Assembly (NCBI GenBank): GCA_910575075.1
Contig: CAJTCY010000019.1
Coordinates: 1-64,000 of the forward strand
DNA: 64,000 bases
Direction: 5' to 3'
Source: Lachnospiraceae bacterium
Lineage (GTDB): Bacteria; Bacillota; Clostridia; Lachnospirales; Lachnospiraceae
Each line of letters begins with the position of its first letter. The stretch's first letter is position 1. Under the pieces are notes generated by a model. It did not search any database, had not been told where the DNA came from, and was given only the letters and a program-made list of their open reading frames with translations. Of the stretch, positions 1-8,741 are shown piece by piece. A program made the position numbers and the translations under genes.

Positions 1-215
<215 letters not shown>

Positions 216-410
216 AGTGTTCTCCTGCCAGGCTGCCTTCTCAGGCTCTTCTGGCTTACTGTTTTTAGGTCGCATCTTTGTGCTGTTCTTGAATTTCAAA
301 ACCGGTTCCCCGGCTTCCCCGCTTTCGCGGAAACTCTTTTGAATCTTTCAAGGTTATTTCACTGTTCAGTTATCAAGGTCCTGTCCGCTCTCTTGCGCGA
401 CAACTTCTAT

Positions 411-439
411 ATCTTACCACAGCTGTCTCTTCTTGTCAA
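411..439 (-). promoter_or_regulatory. rRNA operon promoter, proximal
   Basis: On the minus strand TTGACA (434-439), a 17-base spacer and TAAGAT (411-416) form a near-consensus sigma-A promoter about 195 bases before the 16S 5' end. The leader between contains a CCTTGATAACTGAACAG-type stretch (about 363-382), which is common in clostridial rRNA leaders and spacers and probably takes part in antitermination or processing. Confidence 0.85.
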
Positions 440-538
440 GAGGTTTTTTTATTTTTTTGCAAATCTTTGTTTCAATCAGTTTTTTCACCTGCGACAATGA
501 CTTACAATTTTCGACCGCTGTTCCCAGCGACGAATGTT

Positions 539-567
539 ATCTTATCACGTTTAATCCTGATTGTCAA
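539..567 (-). promoter_or_regulatory. rRNA operon promoter, distal (tandem)
   Basis: A second TTGACA (562-567), 17-base spacer, TAAGAT (539-544) on the minus strand has the same hexamers and spacing as the proximal promoter, 128 bases further upstream. Tandem near-identical promoters are usual for rRNA operons in Bacillota. The interval 568-740 is AT-rich and shows no gene. Confidence 0.82.
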
Positions 568-744
568 CAAATTTTACCCAAAAAATAAAAGTAAGTTTTT
601 TAACAGTTTTTCCAATTATTGTTTGAATATTCTGTTTATTGATTATTCTCTCTATTTGCATAATGTATGTTCTCTCGGAGACAAAAGACCGGAGGTGTAT
701 GGCTGCCGTTCGCTTATATATCTCGTATATATAAATATGTAGAA

Positions 745-939
745 GAAAACAACGTGGGCTTGCCCTCTTTGCGCGCTGAGCACAGCCGCTTTAGCGGCAT
801 ATTTCCTCTTGTGCGCGTGCGGATTTACCTAATGGGTACCGTGCTTGCACGGGGGATTCCTTAGGACGGTTAGGTTTGGTTTTTTTATTCTATAGTAAGA
901 CACGTTCCCGCCTTAGCGTGATAGGATCTTTCCTAATAG
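745..939. repeat. Composite palindromic repeat, copy 1, left part
   Basis: Three hairpin modules follow each other. At 776-823 GCGCGCTGAGCAC and GTGCGCGTGC flank a GCCGCTTTAGCGGC stem. At 826-876 there is a module around GGTACCGTGCTTGCACGG and CCTTAGGACGGTTAG. At 881-939 there is a 60-base near-palindrome beginning TTTTTATTCTATAG and centred on CCTTAGCGTG. The second module recurs at 17177-17224; the third recurs at 17461, 21371, 21551, 31141 and 56844. No coding capacity is evident, so this looks like a non-coding mobile or structural repeat. Confidence 0.8.
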
Positions 940-1259
940 GATCCGGGTGTCAAAAGGTAGTGAAATAAAATGAAGCTGGCAATTTGCACAAATAGGTACA
1001 AAAAGTGGTGGATTGTCCTGACAGGTAGAATTTCTTAGTGTTCGATTTAGAACCAGCAATTTCCAAACAGGATGTTTGGAAAAGGCTTATCTGAGCCAGG
1101 GATGGCGAATATAAGCTGGTTGCGTAAAATTTCAGTATTTTTTGCTGGAACACTTAGAAATTCTTCTGTCTGGGACAGTTTCCACAACGTTTGTATTTAT
1201 TTGTGCAAATTGCCAATAAGCATTTATAATACCACCTTTTGACACCTGAATCCTAATAG
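932..1259. repeat. Large 330-base palindrome (MITE-like)
   Basis: Outer arms 932-957 and 1234-1259 are inverted copies ending in GGTGTCAAAAGGT. A second arm pair (GGCAATTTGCACAAAT, 978-993 with 1199-1214) and a third (1015-1043 with 1148-1176, containing TTTCTTAGTG) nest inside, so the whole element can fold into one long interrupted hairpin. A shorter relative with arms GGGTATCAAAAG and CTTTTGATACC lies at 17237-17322. It has no convincing gene. The arm-within-arm structure suggests a non-autonomous element, but no matching transposase is present. Confidence 0.8.
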
Positions 1260-1280
1260 AATAAAAAACCAAATTTTATA

Positions 1281-1309
1281 TTGACATCTCTCTCTTATTA
1301 TGATTTAAT
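1281..1309 (+). promoter_or_regulatory. Promoter of the metal-transport ATPase gene
   Basis: TTGACA at 1281-1286 is followed after 17 bases by TTTAAT at 1304-1309, about 80 bases before the ATPase start codon. The -35 is perfect and the -10 moderate, as is common for a regulated promoter. Confidence 0.65.
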
Positions 1310-1313
1310 ATTC

Positions 1314-1333
1314 ATATGAACATTTATTCATAT
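1314..1333. promoter_or_regulatory. ArsR/SmtB-type operator
   Basis: ATATGAA (1314-1320), a 6-base centre and TTCATAT (1327-1333) form a perfect 7-6-7 inverted repeat just after the -10. TGAA-N6-TTCA is the known core of ArsR/SmtB (CadC, CzrA, SmtB) operators, and its position would block transcription until metal binds the repressor. No arsR/smtB gene lies next to it, so the repressor would act from elsewhere. The family assignment is inferred from the motif. Confidence 0.65.
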
Positions 1334-1386
1334 GTGCATTTATTATATTACAAATGTTAATCATAACTTTCATGAAGGAGGTATTT

Positions 1387-3750
1387 ATGTATAATCCTGA
1401 ACATCAGCACAAATTTCAAAACGAAGGTCATCAGCATGAACACAGTCATCAGCATGAGCACAGCCATCAGCATGAGCACAGCCATCAACATGGTCATAGT
1501 CATCAGCATGAACACAGTCACCAACATGAACATGATCATTCCTGTTGCTGCGAACATGAACATCAGCACGTGGAACCATCACCAAGCGTAGACGCATTCC
1601 CTTCCAACGGAATAACATTGACCTGCCTGGTGGATAATCTTGGCTGTGCCAACTGCGCTGCAAAAATGGAAACCCGTATCAGTCAGCTTCCCGGTGTCAA
1701 CGCTGCCACTCTCACCTTTGCTACCAAACAACTTCGAGTATCCATAACTCCAGAAGCTGCAAAAAAAGAATCTGAACTGATTGCAGAATTCCAAAATATC
1801 TGTTCTTCTATTGAATCTGAAGTCGTCGTTCAGAAACAGCAGCCGCTTCAAAAAGGAAGAAAACTATTACAGGAATCCGAAAGAAAGCATCAGCTGAAAG
1901 AACATCAGGGAGACCTGATTACAATTCTCACAGGCACACTGCTTTTTATCACAGGGGAAATTTTGAGTTATTTCGAAATAGGAAACAACATGCTCACTCC
2001 CATGCTGTTTCTTATCACTTATCTTATCCTGGGCGGACAGATCCTGCTTACTGCTGCCAAAAATCTCATCAAAGGACAAATTTTCGATGAAAATTTTCTG
2101 ATGAGCCTTGCAACCCTGGGAGCCTTTGCCATTGGAGAATTTGCAGAAGCGGTAGGCGTTATGCTTTTCTACCGAATCGGAGAATATTTCGAGGAAACTG
2201 CCGTTTCCCGCAGCCGTACTCAGATTATGGATGCTGTAGACCTGCGTCCTGAAACAGTAACCCTTATCGCCGGAACTTCCACAAAAGAAATTCCTGCTGA
2301 AGACGCACACCCTGGCGATCTGCTGATTGTCCGGCCAGGCGACCTCATCCCGCTGGATAGTATTATTATAGAAGGTGAAAGCCGTCTGGACACTTCTCCT
2401 ATCACAGGAGAACCTGTTCCTTTAAAAGTTTGCCCGGGTGATAAGGTAACTTCTGGTTGTATCAATACAATCGGACAATTAAAAATCCAGGTGGAAAAAT
2501 CATTAGAACATTCCATGGTTACAAGAATTCTGGATTCTGTGGAAAATGCAGCTGCAAGCAAACCAAAGATTGACCGTTTTATCACACGTTTTTCGAGAAT
2601 CTATACTCCATTTGTAGTTTTAGCAGCGCTTGCAACAGCAATCTTCCCTTCTCTGATTACAGGAGATTGGGGACACTGGATCTATACTGCGCTGACATTT
2701 CTGGTAATAAGCTGTCCCTGCGCACTGGTACTGAGTGTTCCACTTGCCTTTTTTTCTGGCATTGGCGCTGGTTCCAAAAAAGGAATTCTTTTTAAAGGGG
2801 GACTCTCCATAGAAGCTTTAAATAATATTTCTACCGTAGTTATGGATAAAACCGGAACTATCACTGAGGGAAACTTTGTATTACAGCAGATCATTCCTTT
2901 CGGAAACTTCAGTGAAAAAGAGGTTCTTGCTCTCTGCGCAAGCTGCGAACAACATTCTACCCACCCCATTGGCGCCAGCATTACAGCCACTGCCAAAAAG
3001 CAAAACCTGACGTTAGAAAATCCTTCTCAGCTCCAGGAAATTGCAGGACATGGCATTCAAGCTCAGCTTACTGCCGGAGAAATACTTGCCGGAAACCGCA
3101 AACTAATGGAAAAATTTCATGTAAGTTGTTCGTTTGACAAACAGATTTCTTACGGTACAGAAGTATTTCTTGCTGTAAACGGCACGTTTGCCGGCATACT
3201 GGTAATCTCAGATACCATCAAACCAGAAGCCTCTGATGCCATTTCCAGCCTTAACAGAATGCATATCACCACCGCAATTCTTACAGGAGATGCACAGGAA
3301 AATGCCAAGGCAGTCGCTGAGGAAACCGGAATTGATGAAGTTTATGCCCGTCTGCTTCCAGAAGATAAATTATCACGCCTCCAGGAAATCCGCAGTAAAA
3401 ATGGTTCCGTGATGTTTGTGGGAGACGGCATCAACGATGCTCCTGTACTTGCTGGCGCTGATGTCGGCGCTGCCATGGGCAGTGGCGCTGATGCTGCCAT
3501 AGAGGCTGCTGATGTCGTATTTATGACTTCCAATATGGAGGCCGTTCCACAATCCATTTACATTGCCAGGGCTACTACCCGGATCGCATGGCAGAACGTA
3601 GCATTTGCATTAGTTATCAAAGCACTGGTTATGATTCTTGGCCTGGCTGGTTATGCATCCATGTGGATGGCAGTTTTTGCAGACAGCGGCGTGGCAATGT
3701 TATGCGTCCTCAATTCCATTCGCATATTATATCGAAAAACATACGCTTAA
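1387..3750 (+). CDS. Heavy-metal translocating P1B-type ATPase (Zn/Cd/Pb exporter-like)
   Basis: A 787-residue membrane pump expected to export divalent metal ions from the cytoplasm using ATP. Start chosen at 1387 because AAGGAGG (1375-1381) sits 5 bases upstream. Residues 15-50 are six HQHEHS-type repeats and 51-61 are a further Cys/His cluster (SCCCEHEHQH). An HMA metal-binding domain follows with GCANC at residues 86-90. The P-type core has the CPC transmembrane motif (near 442), the phosphorylation site DKTGT (near 486), an HP motif (HSTHPIG) and GDGINDAP (near 679). CPC plus HMA fits the Zn/Cd/Pb class (CadA/ZntA); copper cannot be fully excluded. It is a single gene behind an ArsR/SmtB-type operator. 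Confidence 0.93.
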   Translation: MYNPEHQHKFQNEGHQHEHSHQHEHSHQHEHSHQHGHSHQHEHSHQHEHDHSCCCEHEHQHVEPSPSVDAFPSNGITLTCLVDNLGCANCAAKMETRISQLPGVNAATLTFATKQLRVSITPEAAKKESELIAEFQNICSSIESEVVVQKQQPLQKGRKLLQESERKHQLKEHQGDLITILTGTLLFITGEILSYFEIGNNMLTPMLFLITYLILGGQILLTAAKNLIKGQIFDENFLMSLATLGAFAIGEFAEAVGVMLFYRIGEYFEETAVSRSRTQIMDAVDLRPETVTLIAGTSTKEIPAEDAHPGDLLIVRPGDLIPLDSIIIEGESRLDTSPITGEPVPLKVCPGDKVTSGCINTIGQLKIQVEKSLEHSMVTRILDSVENAAASKPKIDRFITRFSRIYTPFVVLAALATAIFPSLITGDWGHWIYTALTFLVISCPCALVLSVPLAFFSGIGAGSKKGILFKGGLSIEALNNISTVVMDKTGTITEGNFVLQQIIPFGNFSEKEVLALCASCEQHSTHPIGASITATAKKQNLTLENPSQLQEIAGHGIQAQLTAGEILAGNRKLMEKFHVSCSFDKQISYGTEVFLAVNGTFAGILVISDTIKPEASDAISSLNRMHITTAILTGDAQENAKAVAEETGIDEVYARLLPEDKLSRLQEIRSKNGSVMFVGDGINDAPVLAGADVGAAMGSGADAAIEAADVVFMTSNMEAVPQSIYIARATTRIAWQNVAFALVIKALVMILGLAGYASMWMAVFADSGVAMLCVLNSIRILYRKTYA
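1429..1536 (+). repeat. Six 18-base tandem repeats coding HQHEHS
   Basis: Six consecutive 18-base units of the form CATCAGCATGARCACAGY encode residues 15-50 of the metal ATPase. Units 2 and 3 are identical and the others differ at a few positions. In-frame loss or gain of units by replication slippage would change the number of metal-binding histidines without breaking the reading frame. Confidence 0.9.
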
Positions 3751-3876
3751 AACTGCTTCTGAATATATGAAATAAAAAGAATGAGACTGCTGCACGAAAG
3801 CCACTTATATTATATTCGTTCCATCTTTTGAACCTTATAATATATTTGTCCTTCTGTTGTGCGCAGTCCCATTTTT

Positions 3877-5247
3877 TCATCCAATCCATCCAATGGCTTC
3901 CCGGATATTCTCCACCCCAATCATTTTTATTCCCTCTGTATCTGTCATTCCCGGTATACTGACCTTTGGCAGTATACAAGTTGTAAATCCCAGTTTCTTC
4001 GCCTCAGAAATCCGCTGCTGTGCCATATTTACCGCACGGACCTCTCCACTTAATCCAACCTCTCCAAAACAAATAATTTTTTCATCTATAGCCTTATCAC
4101 GAAAGCTTGAGGCAAGAGCCATAACAATTCCCAGATCAATGGCTGGCTCATTCATGCGAATGCCTCCTGCAATATTAACATAGGCGTCACAACTTGACAG
4201 AGAAAGCCCTCCTCTCTTCTCCAGCACTGCCATCAATAAATTGACACGATTTAAATCTGTACCTGCGGCAGTCCTTCTTGGCAGGCCAAAATTGCTGTGA
4301 CAGACAAGCGCCTGAATTTCCACCAAAATCGGACGTGTTCCTTCCATGGAACAGGCTACAACAGAACCTGACGCTCCCTCGGGTTTGCCATTTAGCATAA
4401 ATTCAGAAGGATTTTCCACTTCCAGCAAACCTTCTTCTCTCATCTCAAAAACTCCAATTTCATTGGTGGAACCGAATCTGTTCTTAACGCCTCGTAAAAT
4501 CCGGTAGGACGCATGCCTGTCACCTTCGAAATATAACACAGTATCCACCATATGTTCCAGGACTCTGGGACCAGCCACTACTCCTTCTTTTGTCACATGA
4601 CCCACAATAAATACTGTAATATCTGATCCCTTTGCGATCTGAAGAAGCCGTGCCGTAGTTTCTCTTACCTGAGACACACTTCCCGGAGCAGAACCGACCT
4701 GCTCACTGTACATTGTCTGAATGGAATCCACAATCACCACCTGAGGCTTCTCCCGCTCCACCACCTGCTCAATACGTTCCAGGCTGGTATCACAAAATAA
4801 CAGAAGCCTGTCCGAAAACTCACCGATACGCTGGGCACGCATTTTAATCTGCTGCAGAGATTCCTCACCAGATATATACAATACCTCTCTGCTCTCTGTA
4901 AGGTTTCTGCAGACTTGCAGCAGCAATGTGGATTTTCCGATTCCAGGGTCCCCTCCCACCAGTACCAGGGAACCTGAAACAATCCCGCCGCCCAATACTC
5001 TGTCCAGTTCTTTAAAACCCGTCCTTATCCGTTCTTTCGACTGCATATCTATTTCAGAAATTTTCGCAGGTTTCAGTTCTTCATTTCCTCCTAGAACACT
5101 CTTTATTTTTCCAGACGATTTCTTTTCTACCATTTCTTCCACAAATGTATTCCATTCTCTGCAGCCTGGGCACTGCCCCATCCATTTGGAAGATTCATAT
5201 CCACAGGACTGACAGAAATATACTGTAACTTTCTTTGATTTCGCCAC
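3877..5247 (-). CDS. radA: DNA repair protein RadA (Sms)
   Basis: A 456-residue RecA-like ATPase that promotes branch migration in recombinational repair. It starts with GTG at 5247, with AGGAG (5257-5261) 9 bases upstream. It has the N-terminal C4 zinc finger (CQSCGYES, CPGCREW), a Walker A GGDPGIGKST near residue 98, the RadA-specific KNRFGSTNE motif near residue 255, and a C-terminal Lon-protease-like domain of full length. This set of motifs is diagnostic. It lies downstream of clpC and the small conserved gene. It converges on the ATPase gene; I see no clear terminator between them. Confidence 0.97.
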   Translation of the reverse strand: MAKSKKVTVYFCQSCGYESSKWMGQCPGCREWNTFVEEMVEKKSSGKIKSVLGGNEELKPAKISEIDMQSKERIRTGFKELDRVLGGGIVSGSLVLVGGDPGIGKSTLLLQVCRNLTESREVLYISGEESLQQIKMRAQRIGEFSDRLLLFCDTSLERIEQVVEREKPQVVIVDSIQTMYSEQVGSAPGSVSQVRETTARLLQIAKGSDITVFIVGHVTKEGVVAGPRVLEHMVDTVLYFEGDRHASYRILRGVKNRFGSTNEIGVFEMREEGLLEVENPSEFMLNGKPEGASGSVVACSMEGTRPILVEIQALVCHSNFGLPRRTAAGTDLNRVNLLMAVLEKRGGLSLSSCDAYVNIAGGIRMNEPAIDLGIVMALASSFRDKAIDEKIICFGEVGLSGEVRAVNMAQQRISEAKKLGFTTCILPKVSIPGMTDTEGIKMIGVENIREAIGWIG

Positions 5248-5287
5248 GTAGACCAGCTCCTTTCATCATGTGGACGTATACATAATT

Positions 5288-5363
5288 AAGGCGTCTCCAA
5301 GCCTTCTGTATCCAGCTTCCGAGACGCCTTCCGTTCCATCATCCATCCGTGCATACACGGATG
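5288..5363 (-). terminator. Tandem hairpins downstream of the 5391-5807 gene
   Basis: AAGGCGTCTC (5288-5297) pairs with GAGACGCCTT (5321-5330), and CATCCGTG (5344-5351) pairs with CACGGATG (5356-5363). The stems are strong, but the trailing bases (TTAATTATG) are poor in U, so this may be an attenuating or processing structure before radA rather than a full terminator. Confidence 0.4.
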
Positions 5364-5390
5364 ATATTCATTGTGTGTGGCAACAGATGC

Positions 5391-5807
5391 TTATCCTATC
5401 TTTTCAACTCTAACGGTAATTGGGCTGCCCTCATTTAATTCCACGCTGATGCTCAATTTTCCTCCAAGATTCGTCTTCATCTGCCCCGCATCTGTATGGT
5501 CCACCATAACTTTATATTCTGTCTGTTCTTCCAATTCCAGAGTAATCTGTGCATCCTCCGGTCCTTCTACCTGAAATTCTACTCCTCTGTCTGTTACCTT
5601 AAGCTGGCCTACTGCCGTCCCAGGCACAGACTCATATACAAACATACCGTTACGCTCCAGCTTCGTAATCTCCTTAAAAGTCTTAACTTTATACAAATCT
5701 CCTCCAAATTCAAAATTATCCAGTTTAGACTTTTTATCCAACTTATAATTTCCAAAACTAAGAGCCTCATTATTTTCAATCCGAATCAGTTCTTCTACTA
5801 CAGCCAT
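5391..5807 (-). CDS. Conserved small protein of unknown function (often mislabelled 'endosialidase')
   Basis: A 138-residue soluble protein without signal peptide or membrane segment, with a good start (CAGGAGG before ATG). The sequence is rich in alternating beta-type segments (KLDNFEFGGDLYKVKTFKEI, GTAVGQLKVTDRGVEF) and charged residues. From memory, close relatives occur across Lachnospiraceae and are automatically named endosialidase; nothing here supports sialidase activity, such as Asp-box repeats or an arginine triad. It lies between clpC and radA, so a role tied to stress or housekeeping is possible, but the function is unknown. Confidence 0.75.
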   Translation of the reverse strand: MAVVEELIRIENNEALSFGNYKLDKKSKLDNFEFGGDLYKVKTFKEITKLERNGMFVYESVPGTAVGQLKVTDRGVEFQVEGPEDAQITLELEEQTEYKVMVDHTDAGQMKTNLGGKLSISVELNEGSPITVRVEKIG

Positions 5808-5887
5808 TTTATTATCCTCCTGTTGATATCTTCATGGTATGGTATGATATAGTCATATTATACTATAATTTTCTGCCTATTTCCAGA

Positions 5888-8344
5888 CTATTTTTCTTTG
5901 TTCACTACAAATGCCACTTCTTTTTTCCGCATCGTGACTTCGACCTGGTCACCGGCTTTTACTCTGCCCGCAAGAATTTCTTCTGCAAGTCTGTCTTCCA
6001 ACTCATTCTGGATTTTTCTGCGCAGAGGACGTGCCCCATATTTTGGTTCATATGCAGTTTCCACAATATAGCTTTTGACGCTTCCGTTGATGTGCAGAAT
6101 AATGCCCATCTGATTCTGGCACCGCTCAATCAGTGTCCTGGACAAGAGTGTCACGATTTTTTTCATATCTTCTTTACTCAATGTATGGAATACAATGGTT
6201 TCATCGATACGATTCAGAAATTCTGGTTTAAATATCCTGCGTACTTCTTCCATCACACTGCTCTTCATGCGGTCATAATTATGTTTTTCATCTTCTACTG
6301 ATGCAAAGCCCAATGATTTCGGTTCTATAATAGACTGTGCACCTGCATTAGAAGTCATAATAATGATCGTGTTTTTGAAATCCACTTTTCTGCCCTGGGA
6401 ATCTGTGATATGCCCGTCATCTAATACCTGCAGCAATATATTAAAGACATCCGGATGCGCTTTCTCTATTTCATCAAATAAAATTACAGAATAAGGATTA
6501 CGCCTTACCTTTTCACTGAGCTGTCCTCCCTCATCATGCCCGACATATCCTGGAGGTGAACCAATCATTTTCGACACACTGTGCTTTTCCATATACTCTG
6601 ACATATCAACTCGTATCATGGACTCTTCACTGCCAAATATGGCCTCCGCCAAAGCTTTGGATATCTCTGTCTTTCCTACGCCCGTAGGCCCCAGGAACAG
6701 AAAAGAACCAATGGGACGACTGGGATCTTTCAAACCTACCCGGCCGCGGCGCACTGCTTTTGCAACTGCACTGACGGCTTCTTCCTGTCCGATTACACGC
6801 TTATGCAATACGCTCTCCAGCTTCCGAAGCTTTGCTGTTTCTTCTTCTGCAAGCCTCTTCACAGGTATTTTGGTCCACTGCGACACCACTTCCGCAATTT
6901 CGTTTTCACCTACTTCTTCTTTTTTCTGTTTCAATGATTTCTTAGCCTTTTTCTGCAGCTTCTCATATTCCTTTTGCAGTTTTTCCTTTTTCTCACGAAG
7001 TTCAGAAGCAAATTCCAATTCCATATTCTGTATGGCTTCTTCCATTTCTTCTGACACACTGTTGATTTCCAGAGTCATATCCTGCAACTGTGCATAAGAT
7101 TTAACTCCTGCAAGACGCACCCTTGCTGCCGCCTCATCCATCAGGTCAATTGCCTTATCCGGCAGAAAACGGTCTGAAACATAACGTTCAGAAAGCCTTG
7201 CTGCCGCTTCCACGCCTTCATCTGAAATCACCACCTGATGATGCTTTTCATAAAATTTGCGGAGCCCTTTCAAAATCTCTATTGTATCTTCAACAGACGG
7301 TTCTTCCACCATAACAGGCTGAAAGCGTCGTTCCAGCGCTGCATCCTTCTCAATATATTTCCGGTATTCTTCCACAGTGGTGGCGCCGATCATCTGCAGT
7401 TCTCCTCTGGCAAGATAGGGTTTTAAAATATTGGAGGCATCCATAGCTCCTTCTGCCCCTCCGGCCCCAATAATTGTATGCAGTTCATCCATAAACAACA
7501 GTATATTCCCTGCCCCTGTTACCTCACGGATCACTTTCTTAATGCGCTCTTCAAACTCTCCTCTGTACTTTGAACCAGCAATCATGCTGGAAAGATCCAG
7601 TGTAATTACCCGCTTTCCCGATACAGATTCGGGTACCAGCCCCAGAGAAATCTGCTGCGCAAGCCCCTCCGCGATGGCTGTTTTCCCTACCCCGGGCTCT
7701 CCAATCAGACACGGATTGTTCTTGCCACGGCGGCTTAAAATCTGAATCACCCTGCGTATCTCTTCTTCCCGCCCGATGACAGGATCAAGCTTTCCTTCCA
7801 GCGCAAGACGAGTAAGATCTCTGGAATACTGATCCAGCACAGGGGTTGCCTCAAGATTTTTCTTTCTGCTTTTGGCCGACTTCATTTCTTCTCTGGAAAA
7901 ACTTCCTTCTTCTCCCATTGCCACCAGAAGATCAATATACAATTTCTGCAGATTAACCCCCATAGTATTTAGCAGACGTACAGCCGCTGACTCATTTTCT
8001 TTGAGAATAGAAAGCAGTAAATGCTCTGTTCCTATCTTCTCACTGTTAAAACGATCCGCTTCCTTCTCTGCTGTATCCAGCACCTTTTGAGTCCTGGGAG
8101 AATAGCCGTCCCTGTCTAGAAGCAATACTCCTTCTCCAGGTGCAATCAAATCCTCAATCAGCTCTAAAAGTTTGTGTTCTTCCACCTGATTATCTGCAAG
8201 CACCTGACTCGCCACTCCATGTTTCTCCTGTATCATACCTGCCAAAATATGTTCTGTTCCCACATAATTATGTGAAAGCTTTCTGGATAATTTTCCTGCA
8301 AGCTCCAGTGCCTTTTTTGCCTGGCCTGTGTATTGTTTATGCAT
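5888..8344 (-). CDS. clpC: Clp protease ATP-binding subunit ClpC
   Basis: An 818-residue Hsp100 unfoldase that feeds proteins to ClpP in the cytoplasm. It has the Clp N-domain ([15 protein letters not shown] at residues 24-38), a first AAA+ module with [15 protein letters not shown], a coiled middle domain around residues 410-470, and a second AAA+ module with GPTGVGKTE and [12 protein letters not shown]. The C-terminus contains KYGARPLRR, typical of the family. It overlaps the upstream gntR-type gene by 8 bases, so the two are translated together. The usual Bacillota partners ctsR, mcsA and mcsB are absent here. Confidence 0.95.
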   Translation of the reverse strand: MHKQYTGQAKKALELAGKLSRKLSHNYVGTEHILAGMIQEKHGVASQVLADNQVEEHKLLELIEDLIAPGEGVLLLDRDGYSPRTQKVLDTAEKEADRFNSEKIGTEHLLLSILKENESAAVRLLNTMGVNLQKLYIDLLVAMGEEGSFSREEMKSAKSRKKNLEATPVLDQYSRDLTRLALEGKLDPVIGREEEIRRVIQILSRRGKNNPCLIGEPGVGKTAIAEGLAQQISLGLVPESVSGKRVITLDLSSMIAGSKYRGEFEERIKKVIREVTGAGNILLFMDELHTIIGAGGAEGAMDASNILKPYLARGELQMIGATTVEEYRKYIEKDAALERRFQPVMVEEPSVEDTIEILKGLRKFYEKHHQVVISDEGVEAAARLSERYVSDRFLPDKAIDLMDEAAARVRLAGVKSYAQLQDMTLEINSVSEEMEEAIQNMELEFASELREKKEKLQKEYEKLQKKAKKSLKQKKEEVGENEIAEVVSQWTKIPVKRLAEEETAKLRKLESVLHKRVIGQEEAVSAVAKAVRRGRVGLKDPSRPIGSFLFLGPTGVGKTEISKALAEAIFGSEESMIRVDMSEYMEKHSVSKMIGSPPGYVGHDEGGQLSEKVRRNPYSVILFDEIEKAHPDVFNILLQVLDDGHITDSQGRKVDFKNTIIIMTSNAGAQSIIEPKSLGFASVEDEKHNYDRMKSSVMEEVRRIFKPEFLNRIDETIVFHTLSKEDMKKIVTLLSRTLIERCQNQMGIILHINGSVKSYIVETAYEPKYGARPLRRKIQNELEDRLAEEILAGRVKAGDQVEVTMRKKEVAFVVNKEK

Positions 8345-8720
8345 TTGTCCCTCCTGTCAATCTGTCATAAATCTCATCTACCAGCTCATGCACTTCTCCC
8401 CTGGAAACATTTTTGCAGACTGCCTTTGCCAGAATGATCTGCAATGTCTCCTGCATTTCCCGAACAGCTCGGCTCTTATCTTCCTCCAGAAAAATAACAG
8501 CGCCGTTCCTGCGGTCTAAACGGATAAAACCTTCCTGCCGCAGTACATGATATGCTTTATTCACTGTATGCATGTTAATTCCGATGCTTTCTGCAAGCTG
8601 GCGAACTGAAGGAAGAGATTCTCCCACCTGGTATTGATTGGTGGCAATCCCCATTACAATCTGGTTGCGCAGCTGCACATAAATTGCTTCATCACTTTCA
8701 AAATCAATCTCAATATACAT
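8337..8720 (-). CDS. GntR-family transcriptional regulator (YtrA-type, short)
   Basis: A 127-residue protein consisting mainly of a GntR winged helix: DEAIYVQLRNQIVMGIA, then GESLPSVRQLAESIGINMHT and VNKAYHVLRQEGFI, followed by a short helical tail. This is the YtrA-like short GntR architecture. AGGAG precedes the ATG. It overlaps clpC by 8 bases and follows the cadherin-like gene after 21 bases, suggesting one transcript. It may autoregulate this operon; that is inference from position. Confidence 0.9.
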   Translation of the reverse strand: MYIEIDFESDEAIYVQLRNQIVMGIATNQYQVGESLPSVRQLAESIGINMHTVNKAYHVLRQEGFIRLDRRNGAVIFLEEDKSRAVREMQETLQIILAKAVCKNVSRGEVHELVDEIYDRLTGGTNA

Positions 8721-8741
8721 AATTCTCCTGATTATCTGTTT

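Noticed and set aside
467-864. Short open frames in the rRNA leader and repeat block
   Set aside because: They lie across rRNA promoters and palindromic repeats, lack ribosome binding sites and resemble no protein.
1429-1536. Possible CRISPR-like array of short regular units
   Set aside because: The units are contiguous 18-base coding repeats without spacers; no cas genes are present.
1357-1663. Antisense frames opposite the histidine repeats of the metal ATPase
   Set aside because: They arise from the low-complexity CAT-rich tandem repeat and have no other support.
5391-5807. Endosialidase function for the 138-residue protein
   Set aside because: The name is known only from automatic annotation of relatives; no sialidase motif or adequate size.
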